From Ananas comosus (lineage: Eukaryota; Streptophyta; Magnoliopsida; Poales; Bromeliaceae): a stretch of 64,000 nt of DNA. The stretch's first letter is position 1. Every line of letters begins with the position of its first letter. This document shows, piece by piece, positions 12,727 through 26,500 of the stretch. The translations under genes and the position numbers were made by a program. The stretch spans positions 13,247,278-13,311,277 of the forward strand of contig NC_033623.1 of assembly GCF_001540865.1 (NCBI RefSeq). Reading direction: 5' to 3'. The notes under the pieces were generated by a model that did no database searches, was not told the origin of the DNA, and worked only from the letters and a program-made list of their open reading frames with translations.

Positions 12727-14656
12727 TGTTTGGTTCGCATAGTTACATTATTTAAGATTATCTGAAATACAAAATTGATATGTTTGTTTTGTCAATCATT
12801 TCAAGTAATCTTAGCATGAATGTGAACACCTATTTCTTTCCAATAATCTTAAACATTTTGTTTTTAGGTTAAATTGGAAGAGTTTGAGTTTCTAAAGAGG
12901 GGAGGGGAGGGGAGGGGAGTGGTGGATATTTGTGATGCCCCAACTTTCCAGGGCATCATCCATCCTAGGACTACTCCCGTCTTAGCACGCTTAACTCTCT
13001 TAAGCCGGAAAATGTTTAAGGTTTAACCACCGCTCAAAATGCTTAAGCCGAATTAAGAGTTTTAGCCTATTATATCTTATATATAGGACTATCCGGAGTC
13101 TCATATTCTTCCACTCTTAAGTCCTCACATTCTCCTTAGACTCGGACTCCAAGTAATCTTCACAATTTATTTTTCAAACCAGTCGCACCGCGAAATTGTC
13201 GATGAGTCTGAGTCCCAAAACTGTAGTCGATTATCAATTTCAAAGCACATCTAACAAGAATGATAGTCTTATATTGAATATAAAAAAAAAAAAAGAAAAT
13301 TTTCACCAATCATAAAAATTTTAGAATAGGATTCGAATTCTTTAACATCGCATTAGAGTCCTGTTAAAATCTCCTATAATTCAGGTCATCTCAGCATAGC
13401 TCCAATAAACAGAATTGTAGTTTACCAACAAATTAACAGAGTTTAAAAGATCCTCGTGCCTTATGATGGAAGACAAAAAAACTTCTACAACAATTTTTGT
13501 GGATTGTAATCTTAGGAAGATCATAGCTAGTTACAATCGTATGCGAGATTTTCTTTAGTTTTTGACTTTTGTGCCCCAATTTTAGAGTTCCCTTACCTCA
13601 TTCGTTTTCAACTTTATTGATCTATATTTGTCCATTTACAAGCAAATTTATATCCAATAGCAATATGTTAAATATGGACATACGTTCTTCTCCAATTGGA
13701 TAAGTCTTTTGTGGAAAAAAGTTAGTTAACGTTATACTGCACAAATCTCAAAGGACATTGTTGAAAAGGTAATGAGAAAAGGACAAAAAAGATAAGGTGC
13801 CTCTTTGACAATTGAAACCTCTCTATCTCTTCTAAAGGAGGCCTAAGTTTAAATGCACCAAAACCATCTGAAATTATTATACCTTCACAAGGACTCGAGC
13901 TAATCACTTTAGCTAAAGAAACCGAAACGAAGACACATGCAAAAACAAGTTGTTAGTGTCCTCGGAATGCAAAATTTTGAAAACCTGATACAAATGCTTT
14001 CAACGAGGCAAAGATAATTGGATTGCATATATTTAGGAATCACTTTGCTCTTCAAATTTCTTAAAATCCTTCTTTTTCAAAATTTTTTGTCAGTCCCATT
14101 AATTGTAGTTTTAATGGTTTTGATTGCTCATTGTACAAAACTTTAACAAATAGCACGTTGAGTCCATGTATAGTAATTAATGATCCACGTTTACAGGTCG
14201 AACTGGCCAAGTATATTGAATTAAAAAGGGATCTAATTTAGCTCTTCTCAGTTCAATTGGTAATTATTAATCTTAAGTAAAGTGAATCTTTGATGGTTTC
14301 TTGGGGAAAAAACTCTTAAACGGTTGAATTATGTTGTATACGAGTCATGATATCAGTAGAAAATAACGTTACACCTAATTAATATGATAGCTAATGTGTT
14401 AGTATTTTGATCTTCGACGATAAGTTTTTGAATCTCAAGAACTTTTTTAGTGTACAAGTTAAAAAAAAAAGAAAAAAAAAAAAGAAAAAAAAAGTGAGTG
14501 TTGATCGTCAAATTTGACGGCTTCAGTACTCTTAATTGGAAGTATCATCAATTTTTCCCCATCGAATCTTCCAATTCAACTACTGTCACTGCTTTGCTCG
14601 TTTTGATTCAATTCAGAAACCATTAATTCCACACAAAAAAAAAAAAAGGAAAAGTA
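12727..14656. other. Intergenic, no gene seen
   Basis: Includes a G-rich run of GGGGA units at about 12897-12920. Otherwise I see nothing that resembles a gene. Confidence 0.5.
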
Positions 14657-14671
14657 AAAGTACACAGGGTT

Positions 14672-14840
14672 ACCAACCTTCTCTTGCGCGAGTGACAAAG
14701 GGCTTGGAGGTTGATACCTGATGAGGTTCGTCCTAAGTTTGAATCCTAGTTGATTCACATTTCCAGCCAAATTTATTTCTAAATGAAATAAACGAAGTGA
14801 ATAGCATCCTACCTATCTCTCAAAAAAACAAAAAAAAAAA
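14672..14840 (+). mobile_element. SINE copy with 15-bp target duplication
   Basis: The copy shows GCGCGAGTGACAAAGGGCTT (A-box side), AAGTTTGAATCCTAG (B box), the core AATTTATTTCTAAATGAAAT, the tail GCATCCTACCTATCTCTC and an A-run. Flanks AAAGTACACAGGGTT (14657-14671) and AAAGTACCCAGGGTT (14841-14855) differ at one base. Confidence 0.85.
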
Positions 14841-15922
14841 AAAGTACCCAGGGTTCATTGAGAATTAAATCCTAGTCGTCCGATCATCACAGTATTTCTA
14901 TTACCACATTTGAAGAATATGGTTGACTTTTCCCTTGATTTAACTGTCACATATATGTGACAAAGTAATGGCATGCCTTTGCAATGCACATGAACTGTTT
15001 TTATACTAAGTATAAATGTTCAGAAGTACTATGAAAAACTACAGGACATTTTCAGTGATTCAGAAAGTGTTATGAGTCAGCAATTAAGAGAATTAAGAGA
15101 AAAAAGCACACTGTTATTTAATTTAATTAATATGATAGGATACCCCTTCCCCTCCCACCCTATAACACACCCCCACCCTACCCTACCCTACCCCAAGGGA
15201 AAAAAAAGGATAATGTTCGAGTGTTGAATACCCAAATTGATTTGGTAGTGTGGATAATTAGGATTTGTTACTACTTAATCGAGAGAGAGACCGGTGTGTT
15301 AATTTGAGCCTCTGTGCTGTTCTTTAGGTTGCTCAGTAAGTCCTGATATGCTTAACAGACCAGCTTTAATTTACTTAAGCCATATTGCTGTTTAAGAAAA
15401 CACCAAATAGATTTATTGTGCTGCAATAATTAATGTCATTTTAGCACCTTATGCACATATAGGTGCTAGTTTCTGTGGCTCTTAAAATCCTTCATCAATG
15501 ATGATGGGATGCTATATCTAGTTATTGGGGCACAAAGCATTTCTATATCTGACACATGCCATCATGATGCTTAAGCAAATTTGTGCATATAGTTGGATGG
15601 ATTACTAAAGATGGGGGTTGAACATATGCTGCAACCAGTAAAAGAGGAGGTGAATTTAATTTGAGAGGGAGCAAGAGCAGGCTTTCTTTATCATAGTAAC
15701 TGCAACCAAAGAGGGCCCCTATTCCCACTAGTGGAATAGTATAAGAGCATTATATTTATACTAATTCTATGTAGGCTAAAGGGGACCTTTACTTACTGTG
15801 TGGGTTGTCTCTTTGCTCCCTTCAATAGTCCCCTCTGCTGCTCCTCACAAGTCACAAGCCCTCCCCTATTCCCTCCACACTCATACATGCATCAATAACC
15901 CATGTCACACATACATATGTAC

Positions 15923-15927
<5 letters not shown>

Positions 15928-15970
<43 letters not shown>
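15928..15970. repeat. (TA)n microsatellite
   Basis: An uninterrupted TA tract of about 43 bases with no foldback element next to it. Confidence 0.95.
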
Positions 15971-15973
<3 letters not shown>

Positions 15974-16587
15974 CCACTAGCTATATAGCTTTCTTGACAA
16001 CATACTGCACCAATCTGAGCCGTCTGATGGAACCGCGTGTATGCGTAGTAACAACCCGACTAGCTAGCACATAAATAATATTTTGGCTACTAATTAATTT
16101 CAGTAACTTATAAAAGCTAAAATTACTAGTGGTCCAAAGTTCTTATTAAACTTGGGTATCTTATAATGTGCTAGTTAATTCCTATGTTATATACTGAAGC
16201 ATGTATGTATGTATAGTGCTTGCAGAGGGGTCGCAATCGGAATATGATTCATCTCCCTTAGATGTATTATTATGACACCCCGAGATGTGTGCCTTTTTCG
16301 TTTGAGAAGAGAGATATATATATATATATAGTCCCCCTTAGTAATTGAAGGGGCCCTCCTCCCAAAAGGTGACAAGGGTGATGGCGTGTTGGTAGTACAG
16401 TTCACATGTTATCAAAGACAACCATTGATTAGTGCTGCCGCGTCAGTGCTTAATGCCCTATACATTAGTCACTTGTGTAGAGTAGAGACAGAGAGATAAA
16501 GGATTCTAGAGAGGAAGGACCACCAATTATGGGGAGATATACATATAGGAGTACTGAGCCCTCCGCATGAAATAGTAGCTTAGCATA

Positions 16588-16588
<1 letters not shown>

Positions 16589-16641
<53 letters not shown>
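16589..16641. repeat. (GT)n microsatellite
   Basis: An uninterrupted TG tract of about 52 bases. Confidence 0.95.
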
Positions 16642-16643
<2 letters not shown>

Positions 16644-17049
16644 CTACCAAGGCCTCTGGGGGTGTGGGGTGATATTTAGTAGATGGGGAGTGGTGTGTTA
16701 CTGTTAATTAGAAGGTTGTCATGTGGGGTGTCTTTACTTGTTGATGGTGACTTGCAAACTAAATGGTGATGTACATATGTATATCATGGTATTGGGGCAG
16801 GTTAATTATGTATGTGCCATTGGATGGATGAGGCATCCCCATATCATCAATCATCAACTGGGTGCACCATGTGGGTGGTGCCACTTGGAATGACCCCAGC
16901 CTCTTCCTTCATATGGAATTGAGTGGAGGCCACCACCCAACCCATCTCGATCTCCCTTCTTAGATTCCTACAATATTTGTTATCATGTTGAATGTTATAC
17001 CAAACCAATGATGTGTATGTGTGTGTATTGTGTGTGTGTGTGTGTGTGT

Positions 17050-17056
17050 GTGAGAG

Positions 17057-17105
<49 letters not shown>

Positions 17106-17118
17106 AGTAGAGAGAGAG

Positions 17119-17147
<29 letters not shown>
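17050..17147. repeat. (GA)n microsatellite followed by a 26-base G run
   Basis: The GA tract has short interruptions (TAGAGAGTAG at about 17101) and passes directly into 26 consecutive G at 17122-17147. Confidence 0.95.
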
Positions 17148-17149
<2 letters not shown>

Positions 17150-17544
17150 AGGATGATGGATGGGGTTGTTGTACTAAAGTGGACCTATGAAAACCAGGTG
17201 GGGGTGAAGGCTCTTAAAGAAAAAAGCTGGCTAATTGGGGGACCTCTCCAACCCTCCTCCCTCTCTCATTTTTTTTCTCTACATCTCTCTTCTCTCCCTG
17301 TCATCATTTATTCAGATGAGAGGGCATTGTCTTGTGTATTAATGCTTAGTGTGTGAGCATTTACAGTGATCAGCAATTATGCCCATTAACTACAAGTTAA
17401 AAGCCTAAGGACCACCACACTGATAGATCCAAAACAAAAACAAAAACAAAAACAAAAACAAAATAAATAAATGAAAAGAACAAAACCAAAAAGAAAAAAA
17501 AGAAAAAAAAAAAAGAAAAAAGAATCCCACACCCCTCAGGCCTC

Positions 17545-17591
<47 letters not shown>

Positions 17592-17596
17592 TCTAC

Positions 17597-18041
17597 CTCT
17601 TCCCCACATTCTTTATGCTCCTCCTTACTGACAAAAGGCCCCAAAATTCCCATCCCTCAAGGATTCTTAGGCTTCACTAGGCACTTCCTCATTTAGGTGA
17701 TGGCAATCCCAAAAGGGTTGGCACCAATTACTCAAAAAAAGCCCCTTACCCACTTGTCAACTCCTTTTGTCCCCACCCCCTCTCCGATCTCTCCCATTTA
17801 TTATTAACTGTGAATCATTCGCTTTTACTGAACATGGTTGAGAGGAAAAACCAAGTAGCTAGCTAGCTAGCTAGCTAGGCGCCTACTAAAGCCAAATGCC
17901 TGTGCTACCGCAGTTACTATTACAGCAAAGTAATTACTTGTGCCCGTATGCCTATGATTGATACATAGCATGTGGCCGAGACAAAAACCAGTTTTAATAA
18001 ACACCTACAAATACAAACAAGGCCAAAGGGGAAGGGGACTT

Positions 18042-18097
<56 letters not shown>

Positions 18098-18351
18098 AGG
18101 GGATATGGGATGGTACTATGGTGTGGTATTGTTGTTGCGGTGTATGTATTGGTGGTGTGGTGCGGGTGTGGGGAGGGGTGGGGGAGTGGCGGGAAACCCC
18201 AATAATTCCTGCCCCGCCCTGCCCGTTTTGTAAATCCGGGCAGGGGGGGCGGGCCCCCCACCCTGCCCCTGCCCCTGCCCCCCTGGGAAAACCGTTGAGC
18301 CTTCGCTGTTCGGTCGCTTTCTCTTCTCATGCATGCCCCAGAGTAAGACAC

Positions 18352-18382
<31 letters not shown>

Positions 18383-18437
18383 AGATCTCTCTCTAGATCC
18401 CCCTCTCTCTCTCTCTCTCTCTCTCTCTCCTTCTCTC

Positions 18438-18475
<38 letters not shown>

Positions 18476-18703
18476 GAGAGATGTGGGGACACAAAAAAAA
18501 AGAAAAAGTTTTACTTTACTGGAAAGGATAGCACCGTTGGATGGACCTGGTCCACCATAAATCATTCTCGAAAAATGCAATCTCTTTATTTATTTATTAG
18601 AGATACTTAAGTGTAAAATTATAAAGTAATGCTACCTGTTACGCTCGCGTGTAACGTTTTACATTCTACTTATCGGACATATTCGAGTAATCTTATCATT
18701 TAT
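17597..18703. repeat. Left copy of a duplicated segment ending at a single N
   Basis: This 1.1-kb segment starts CTCTTCCCCACATTC and ends ...TTATCATTTAT at the N (18704). It is repeated almost base for base at 18705-19768. Differences are microsatellite length and a few substitutions, e.g. GTTACTATTAC here versus GTTACCATTAC in the right copy. Confidence 0.9.
18050..18480. repeat. (GA)n and (CT)n microsatellites around a GC-rich core
   Basis: The (GA)n tract at about 18050-18094 and the (CT)n tracts at about 18354-18475 flank a core with repeated GCCCCT / CCTGCC words. The same arrangement with shorter tracts recurs in the second copy (19150-19545). Confidence 0.9.
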
Positions 18704-18704
18704 N

Positions 18705-19443
18705 CTCTTCCCCACATTCTTTATGCTCCTCCTTACTGACAAAAGGCCCCAAAATTCCCATCCCTCAAGGATTCTTAGGCTTCACTAGGCACTTCCTCAT
18801 TTAGGTGATGGCAATCCCAAAAGGGTTGGCACCAATTACTCAAAAAAAGCCCCTTACCCACTTGTCAACTCCTTTTGTCCCCACCCCCTCTCCGATCTCT
18901 CCCATTTATTATTAAACTATGAATCATTCGCTTTTACTGAACATGGTTGAGAGGAAAAACCAAGTAGCTAGCTAGCTAGCTAGCTAGGCGCCTACTAAAG
19001 CCAAATGCCTGTGCTACCGCAGTTACCATTACAGCAAAGTAATTACTTGTGCCCGTATGCCTATGATTGATACATAGCATGTGGCCGAGACAAAAACCAG
19101 TTTTAATAAACACCTACAAATACAAACAAGGCCAAAGGGGAAGGGGGGGACTTAAGAGAAAGAGAGAGAGAGAGAGAGAGAGGGGAGGGGATATGGGATG
19201 GTACTATGGTGTGGTATTGTTGTTGCGGTGTATGTATTGGTGCATGGTGTGGTGCGGGTGTGGGGAGGGGTGGGGGAGTGGCGGGAAACCCCAATAATTC
19301 CTGCCCCGCCCTGCCCGTTTTGTAAATCCGGGCAGGGGGGGCGGGCCCCCCACCCTGCCCCTGCCCCTGCCCCCCTGGGAAAACCGTTGAGCCTTCGCTG
19401 TTCGGTCGCTTTCTCTTCTCATGCATGCCCCAGAGTAAGACAC

Positions 19444-19477
<34 letters not shown>

Positions 19478-19768
19478 GATCTCTCTCTAGATCCCCCTCT
19501 CTCTCTCTCTCTCTCCTTCTCTCTCTCTCTCTCTCTCTCTCTAGAGAGATGTGGGGACACAAAAAAAAGAAAAGTTTTACTTTACTGGAAAGGATAGCAC
19601 CGTTGGATGGACCTGGTCCACCATAAATCATTCTCGAAAAATGCAATCTCTTTATTTATTTATTAGAGATATTTAAGTGTAAAATTATAAAGTAATGCTA
19701 CCTGTTACGCTCGCGTGTAACGTTTTACATTCTACTTATCCGCATATTCGAGTAATCTTATCATTTAT
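18705..19768. repeat. Right copy of the duplicated segment
   Basis: It begins CTCTTCCCCACATTC directly after the N and matches 17597-18703 throughout. It has shorter GA and CT tracts and a small insertion (GGTGCATGGTG near 19240). Beyond 19768 the sequence is unique. Confidence 0.9.
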
Positions 19769-20367
19769 TTTTAATACTAAAAATTTAAAAAATATATGAA
19801 TTTTAAAATAGGTGAGGAGTGAGATGTATACATCGATATACATATACAAATAGTATTTTATTAACTTTAAATATTCGTTATATATAGTCTACAATATTTT
19901 AGAAAAAAAAAATTATTACATAATTTTTCGTGTATATAGAAAATATTATGTCTAGGTGTTACTTAGGTTTCAATCCATTTTTTCGTAGATAGATCGTTTA
20001 ATCATTATAATCACATAATTATAGCTAGTAGTCTAAATTTTAAGGTCATTGGTTGACTTAAGACCTATTTGGCATGTTCTCCCTTATTAGGGTATTAAGC
20101 ATTGGGCACGAATAATCTTTAATCTTAGCAGAGTATTTCATAAGCTGAAATTTTTTTAAAAAAAAAAACCTAAAGGATTTGATACAATTAGAAGCATAAA
20201 TAAGGTAATATTTTATGAAACAACGTCAGCATTATGCTCTAGATATGTTTGTTGCATAAACAAGGTGGAGATGAGTAAAGTAATTTTTGACGAAAAATGT
20301 TTACTTTTGTTGTCCAAAATAACATAATTGACTTGGGCCCATTATAGATCGAAGTCAATTACGACCA

Positions 20368-20399
<32 letters not shown>

Positions 20400-23300
20400 A
20401 AAAAAAACCTCTTATTCTTTTAGCTTTTACGCCACTTACTTCTTATAAACAAACAGCAAAATTGAAAAAACAAACTTCAACTCCTCTGCTATCCAATCAA
20501 ACAACAAACGAGAAATAATTCTTGTATGAACTCTAGTTCATTAATTTGAAAGTCTATTTGTACGCGAGCTTAATAATTAACTTTTGGTGAGAGGAAAAGG
20601 CCCAAGAATAGAGCTAAACAGAACACCGGTGAACCCGGTTCAAGCAACGACTTGTCGTACGAAGTGGCACAGTAATTTACTATGCCCTCTCCAATGGGTG
20701 CTGTTTAGAGTTTTTGGAAGCGGAGCACAAAACTGCTGAGGCGGCTGCAGCTGCTGCTGTTTGCTGCTTGCTGCGGCAGCAGTAGCAGGCGCTGCTATCA
20801 TGCGCTAGAAAAGTACTGAGATCACCAGCTGTCTCCATGCCGCTCCCAACGTGCTTCATTTATTAATAATAGCTGCAGCGCCACTGTTTTAGATCGATGC
20901 TTCATCTTTCCCCGTCGATCCATCCCCTTTTCACCCGCTTAATAATAATAATAATAATAATAACAACAACATTGCTGGTAAGAAGAGATCGATGTGTGGA
21001 GAATTGTATGCTTTGTGAGAATAAATTAATTAATTAATTAATTATTCAACCGAAAAAAAAAAAAAAAAAAAGCGTTTGTATGGTGGCACGTGTCGAGAGA
21101 ACGGGTCGTTGCTGGTGTCGTCTACTGCGTTGTTAGCGAGACAAGTGGGATGTTAAATAAACGGGGCTCTGATCTGTTCATGTACGGACCGATGCAATAA
21201 TAACAGTAAAGAAGAAAAGAGTCAGTGCTGCTAATTTCAATACGTATGGATATGTTACTTTTTTAAGTCTTGAGCATTTGGTCTTTGTAACAATATATAC
21301 CTTTTCAACAGAGAAAACCAAGTTGCCATGGCAAAAAAAGACCTAATAAAAAATCCTAATTTCCACATTGAAGATTTAGTAAAATAGGCCGTGTAAATTG
21401 GACCATAATATTAAAATAGACACAAGGTAGGATTAATTTGTTGTCTAATAACGAGAGACAGTAATAATGAGATGGGGGCAGGGGGAGTGCACTGTACCTG
21501 ATGATTTCCCTTTCTGTTGGGCTAAGCCAGACCATTAGCGCATGCTACGGGGTTTTGTCCCTGTGTGGGCCTAGCTGTAGATTAGAGCCCACTAAAGAGC
21601 ACCACTAAAGGATTCGACCTAAGTTAAACTTTGTACTTTGTGGGGATAATAGGATCAATCATTTATCAGGATTGGATAATAATTCCAGAAGAATACACAA
21701 CTCATTGTCAAAGCAAACTAGATCAATCCTCTTTTGTTGATCATTGGAGAAGTGATTTGTTTGTTCACATGAAGAGCATTTTGCATTACAAGGAAGAAAA
21801 AGGCTTCAAAGTCCAAGATACCAGACGAGTACTGGGGAAAGCTTCAATATAAAGTTATAAACACGGTAATAACAATAATGACCCAAGTGAGAAAGGGGAA
21901 GCACGAATCCAATTCTAGGCCCATGAGAAGGGCCCACATAAAGTTACACTGCAGAAATAAGTATGGACGGGTTTTGCCTAACTGAAGCTTCTAAAGAAGT
22001 GATACTTTAGCAGAGCTGCTATTCAAAGTAGCAGTAACAGCTTTCGAGTGAAAAAGTCTCCCCCAGTTACTTGCTGAATTGCCTATTTCATCTTCCCGCC
22101 CCAACAAGAGCTTCATACTTGTTGTTGCCTAATGGCTATTGCCTATCTACATGATGGAGAAGCTATACCAGATGTGTCCTCCCACTTTCCACTATTCTAA
22201 CCCTAATATGCTTAATGCCCTTTAACTTCTTTGACCTAACTACCACCCAAAATGCTTAGCAAAGTTAAGAAATTTAGCCCTATTATATTTCATATATAAA
22301 AATTACCCCAAATTCTATACCCCCAATTCTATGGGTGTCACACCAAAAGCATCACCAAACAAGCGAAATTTCAGAGTTCTCTTCTTTGATCACTTCACTA
22401 TAGCTCGTGCGATACCTCTACCTTCTCTTCCATACTACAGTTAGGACATTTCCAATGAAGCTACTTCCTATCTTAATCTTCCAACACAACACAATTTAGA
22501 TTAGAATTTCACTGTGATCTTCAATTTAACTGCTTACAGTTCGAGGAAGCACAATATAAAGAGATTATCCTACAGGGTTATGCAAAGGTAGCACTTGCAA
22601 TCTATCCATCAGTCCATACACATTTACCGATTGGGAAATACTTTCACACAGTTTTGCTTATCACATAAAAATTTTTAATCGCCTCTTGACAACATGAATC
22701 TTTATTAATTAGATGTAGCTAACCCTTCCTATACATTTGAATAAAGAAAACCATTGTTCTGTTTGCCGTGCATTGTGTGGAACCGTATGTTTGTGAATAC
22801 CTAGGGCGACCTCAAGACGATCAACACAATATCCAGAATAGTTGAACAAGAAAGGCAGTGAATGAGTCAAGACAGTCAATACAATATCCAGAATAGTAGG
22901 ACAAGAAGGGTTGTAAATAATCTGAAAAATATACAGAGATTAATCTCTTATTTATGTGGCATATAGAGGGTTCTATTTCCCTTCGTGCATGCAAGCATCC
23001 TACACAGAATATAAGCATTCATATTAACAGCGTAATAGTACTGCAAATTATGACAAAAGACCACATGGAAGCATAAAAATGCATAGGGTTAAATGTATAA
23101 ATAATCTCTCTGCCATCCTGCTAATGCAACTTGTCCTTTGTACTTTGATGAACTTTCACATCTAATGTACTTTAGTCCCTAACAACAAAAAAAAAGGGGG
23201 GGAAAATCTAAACCTTTTGTTGTAAAACGACTATCTGAAGTAAATTGAAATGAGTAGTCATTTAAAGCAGCAAAATAGTTATCTCATAAGACAAATCAGA

Positions 23301-23514
23301 TTTTTTTTTTTTTTTTTGCTGGTTAGGAACTAAATTGTAATGTATGTGAAAGTCCAAGGACTTGAGTGTTTTGAGTTAAAAAGACAGACTAAATCACAGT
23401 ATCAGGATATCACAGGAGTGTCTATACATTTTGCCCAAATGCATGTCACAACCCAAAGAGGTAAACGTCTTTATTAAGGTACCTGCAACACAAGTGGGAA
23501 AGATCATTCCCAGT
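19769..23514. other. Intergenic, no supported gene
   Basis: The stretch contains A-runs, (AAT)n at about 20941-20962 and a CTG-rich patch at about 20740-20800. The open frame at 21631-21852 has no recognisable motif. The right end is presumably the 3' flank of the minus-strand gene that stops at 23515. Confidence 0.5.
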
Positions 23515-26500
23515 TTAAGAGCTGTTCAGTGATGAAAGCTCCTCCTTACTCACATGCTCCCACTCCAACGATGGGTTGCTAGAATCACCTGCAAAAGCTT
23601 GTCTTCCCTGGTGCCTATCAGAAAAGTAGGACCCAAAAAGTGGGCAGGCCTCTGTTGCAGGAGTTCCACTTGTAGATGCAAGCCATGTATAGTTTGGCCA
23701 AATTCCTCTTTCCTCAGAGTAAGTTGTATTTAGGTGGTTGATATTATCATCCACTAGTGAACTAATGTTTTGCTGTTCAGCATCACCATGTGCCTGCTGG
23801 TTCTGCCGCACACTATCCAAATTGAAAAATTGGCAAAGCTTTTGATTCTCATCTCCACAGTTGGGATTCGGGTTATCAATTCGTCCTCTTAAAATTCTTA
23901 ATCTGGCCATAACAGAAGCATCAACCTCATCTTCCCTCTTTACAGTTAATTCAGAATTTTGGTTGTAGTTGCTTGCCCCCAAAGAATTTACAGCTTCAGG
24001 CCGTCCTTTAAGAATGTCCAAGCTACCCGTTATAGAAGCTTCTACCTCATCAGCGTTCTTAATGTTCCATTCATCGAACTCTTTCACGTGATATTTTGGT
24101 TTAGTAGCATTTCCATTGTCCGAAAGTAAGCTGTGTACAGTTTCTTTTGTTTCCGATGGGTGCTCCTCCTCGCAATCAGGATTTGAATAATCAATTCGTG
24201 CTTTAAGGACTTTTAGTCTGGCCATAACAGCAGCATCAGCCTCATCTAACCTGTCTTCATATACCTTCTGAGGTAACTCATAGCTACACTCACCACAAGA
24301 ATTTATATTATCAACCCGTCCGTTTAGTACTCTGTATCTAGCCATGACCGAAACATCTATCTCATCTTGAGGTCGCCTCTTGCTGCTTCCACCTCCATCA
24401 GTCTTCAAGGTTGAGTATTCGAAGTTACCATCTGGTGTATTCATAGAATTTAGGCTTATTAATCTGGTCACTTCATCTGAAGGCTTAACATCATCTGAGG
24501 GGTCACTAGAATTCACTGCAACGCAAATTTATCAAGGTTAGCAGCCATGAAAGTCAGAAGGCAATGAACCAAAATACGGACCTTTTTGTTGGAGCTTGGC
24601 ACTTCCCGTCTTAAGCTTCATGCGAGCAAGTTCATATTTCATGGAACATAATGCAACCTCTGCCTCAATCCATAGATTCTTATACAAAAGTGTACAAGCA
24701 TCTCCCTCCTGCTCAAAAGGACTTTCCTCTGGAAGCTTATCAAGGGCCTGCCAACGAGTAAAACACACAACATGCTTGTTAAACTATAGAAAATCTTCCA
24801 TAGTTTAGATAAAATAGAATTATGTCAAGAGTCCGAGACTCACCTGTAAAATGCTTTTCCTAAGATTTGTATCAACAATTCCAGGAATAGAGTGAAGAGA
24901 CTTATCATCATTTTCAGCGCACACAATAGGATCTATCTTTGCTTTCATTTCAGGGGAGCTTCTATTGTCGCTCACTTTAGCACCATCTTCTGCCTTCAGT
25001 TCAACCTGATGTTGGACAGAAGGAAACATCATAAGAGTATAACAAGTTAACAGCCAACATCAGAGACAATATAGTTTTCTTTTTCCGAGAAAAATAAGAC
25101 ACGATTACCGCTATTCCCAGCACTTGAGTTTACCCTCACCACATGCACATAGTGAAGGAAGAAAGTAATATGATCGAATAGGAAACCAATTTATTTACAC
25201 AGATCAAACGAATGTATCAAGAAACTACAGTGAAAAAAATCATCAAGATAATAACATTAAAAGATGGAACTGTAGTGACACAAAAAAAAAATTCCGTAGG
25301 TAATCATGGAGTGGCAATTTGCAATCACAAATCATATTCAATGCATTTTCAGAACGAGATTTTCTGTCAAGTGCTGCAAACAAACATACAAAAAGAAAGA
25401 ATAGCAAGCTGGGAGGTAGTATAGACTGGAAAATTTTGCATCTATTTCTAATAATTCCGTACCACATATAAGTACCAAAATCATAGCTTTGTGGGGACAT
25501 CATAATAAAGAAAGCCCTCAGTAATGGGAGAATGTATTTTGCCTTGCCTAAAATAGTCTTGCCTATGCTTACAATCATTGCAGTTACTTAATTTTCGGTT
25601 CTGAAAGTTAGGAGTATAATTGACACAAATTGAAACTTTTAGTCATGTGGAACAATGTAAAAGATCAATCGAGTAGTAAATGTAAGAGTATAAGAATTTC
25701 TTACATTTTTTACTTTGGCAATATAAGATTTAAGATTTTCTATTACTGATTGCAGAAGCTCATGATCAGATCCCCTCAGTTTATACCCATTTCTTGACGT
25801 GGACAAAAGCATTCGTGACAAATTATGCAGTGAGGTAAGAAGAAGTGGAATATCTTCCCCAGAATCTGTACAGTTGCCAGCAACGTCAGAAGAGTCTACA
25901 GCTTCAGGCTTTCTGCGGGGAATTGCAACTTCAGAAGGAGAAATTTTCATGGTTTTATCTCTATCAGCACTAGGATCAGATAAACTATCCATCGCTGCTT
26001 CTTGTTGAGTTCTCTCTGAGCAAATTAGACCATCAGCCATTACTTTGTTATTTGCTGACGAAACTTTCTCATCTTCGTTTGGTTGTATCACACAACCCTC
26101 TGGCTCGGAATCAGTAGTTACATATTTCATTGCTCCATTAGGTGGATTTTCAGGAATGCCTGTAATGTGATCAGCCTTCTTAATCCCAGCCTCAGCACAT
26201 CTCGAGTTAACATCTTTTCCATCCACAGATTGTTGACATTTACCATGCAAGTTAACACCTGAAGAGTACTCAACTGGGAAAAGATCATTCTGTTTATCCT
26301 TGCAAGTTGAACTTCCAACGTGTGGAGTAGATGGAGTCTGTAAAAAGTTGATAGTAGCTTGAAGATTCTTTTGACCTTGCTGCAAATCACTGAAGCTAGA
26401 TTGACCCTTTGCAAATTTATCTGAATGTTCCTCTACCCCAATATCCAATGGATAATGATGTGAAGATGGAGCTCCCTTCCAACATGGTGAGTCCACAGAA

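Larger units (their letters stand above)
14856..17596. other. Intergenic, rich in microsatellites
   Basis: Contains (TA)n at 15928-15970, (TG)n at 16589-16641, (GA)n from about 17050 with a following run of 26 G (17122-17147), (AAAAC)n at 17431-17462 and (CT)n at about 17551-17594. No gene was recognised; open frames here are translations of the repeats. Confidence 0.7.

Noticed and set aside
15150..15200. CCCTA-like repeats as interstitial telomere sequence
   Set aside because: The repeat is CCCTA with irregular spacing, not the plant CCCTAAA unit, and covers only three or four units.
17397..19646. Open frames made of Arg-Glu or Ser-Leu repeats
   Set aside because: These are translations of (GA)n and (CT)n microsatellites in both strands. 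They have no other content and differ between the two duplicated copies.
20740..20800. CTG/CAG-rich hairpin as a possible miRNA precursor
   Set aside because: The pairing follows simply from CTG and CAG triplets, and no mature miRNA that I know can be seen in it.
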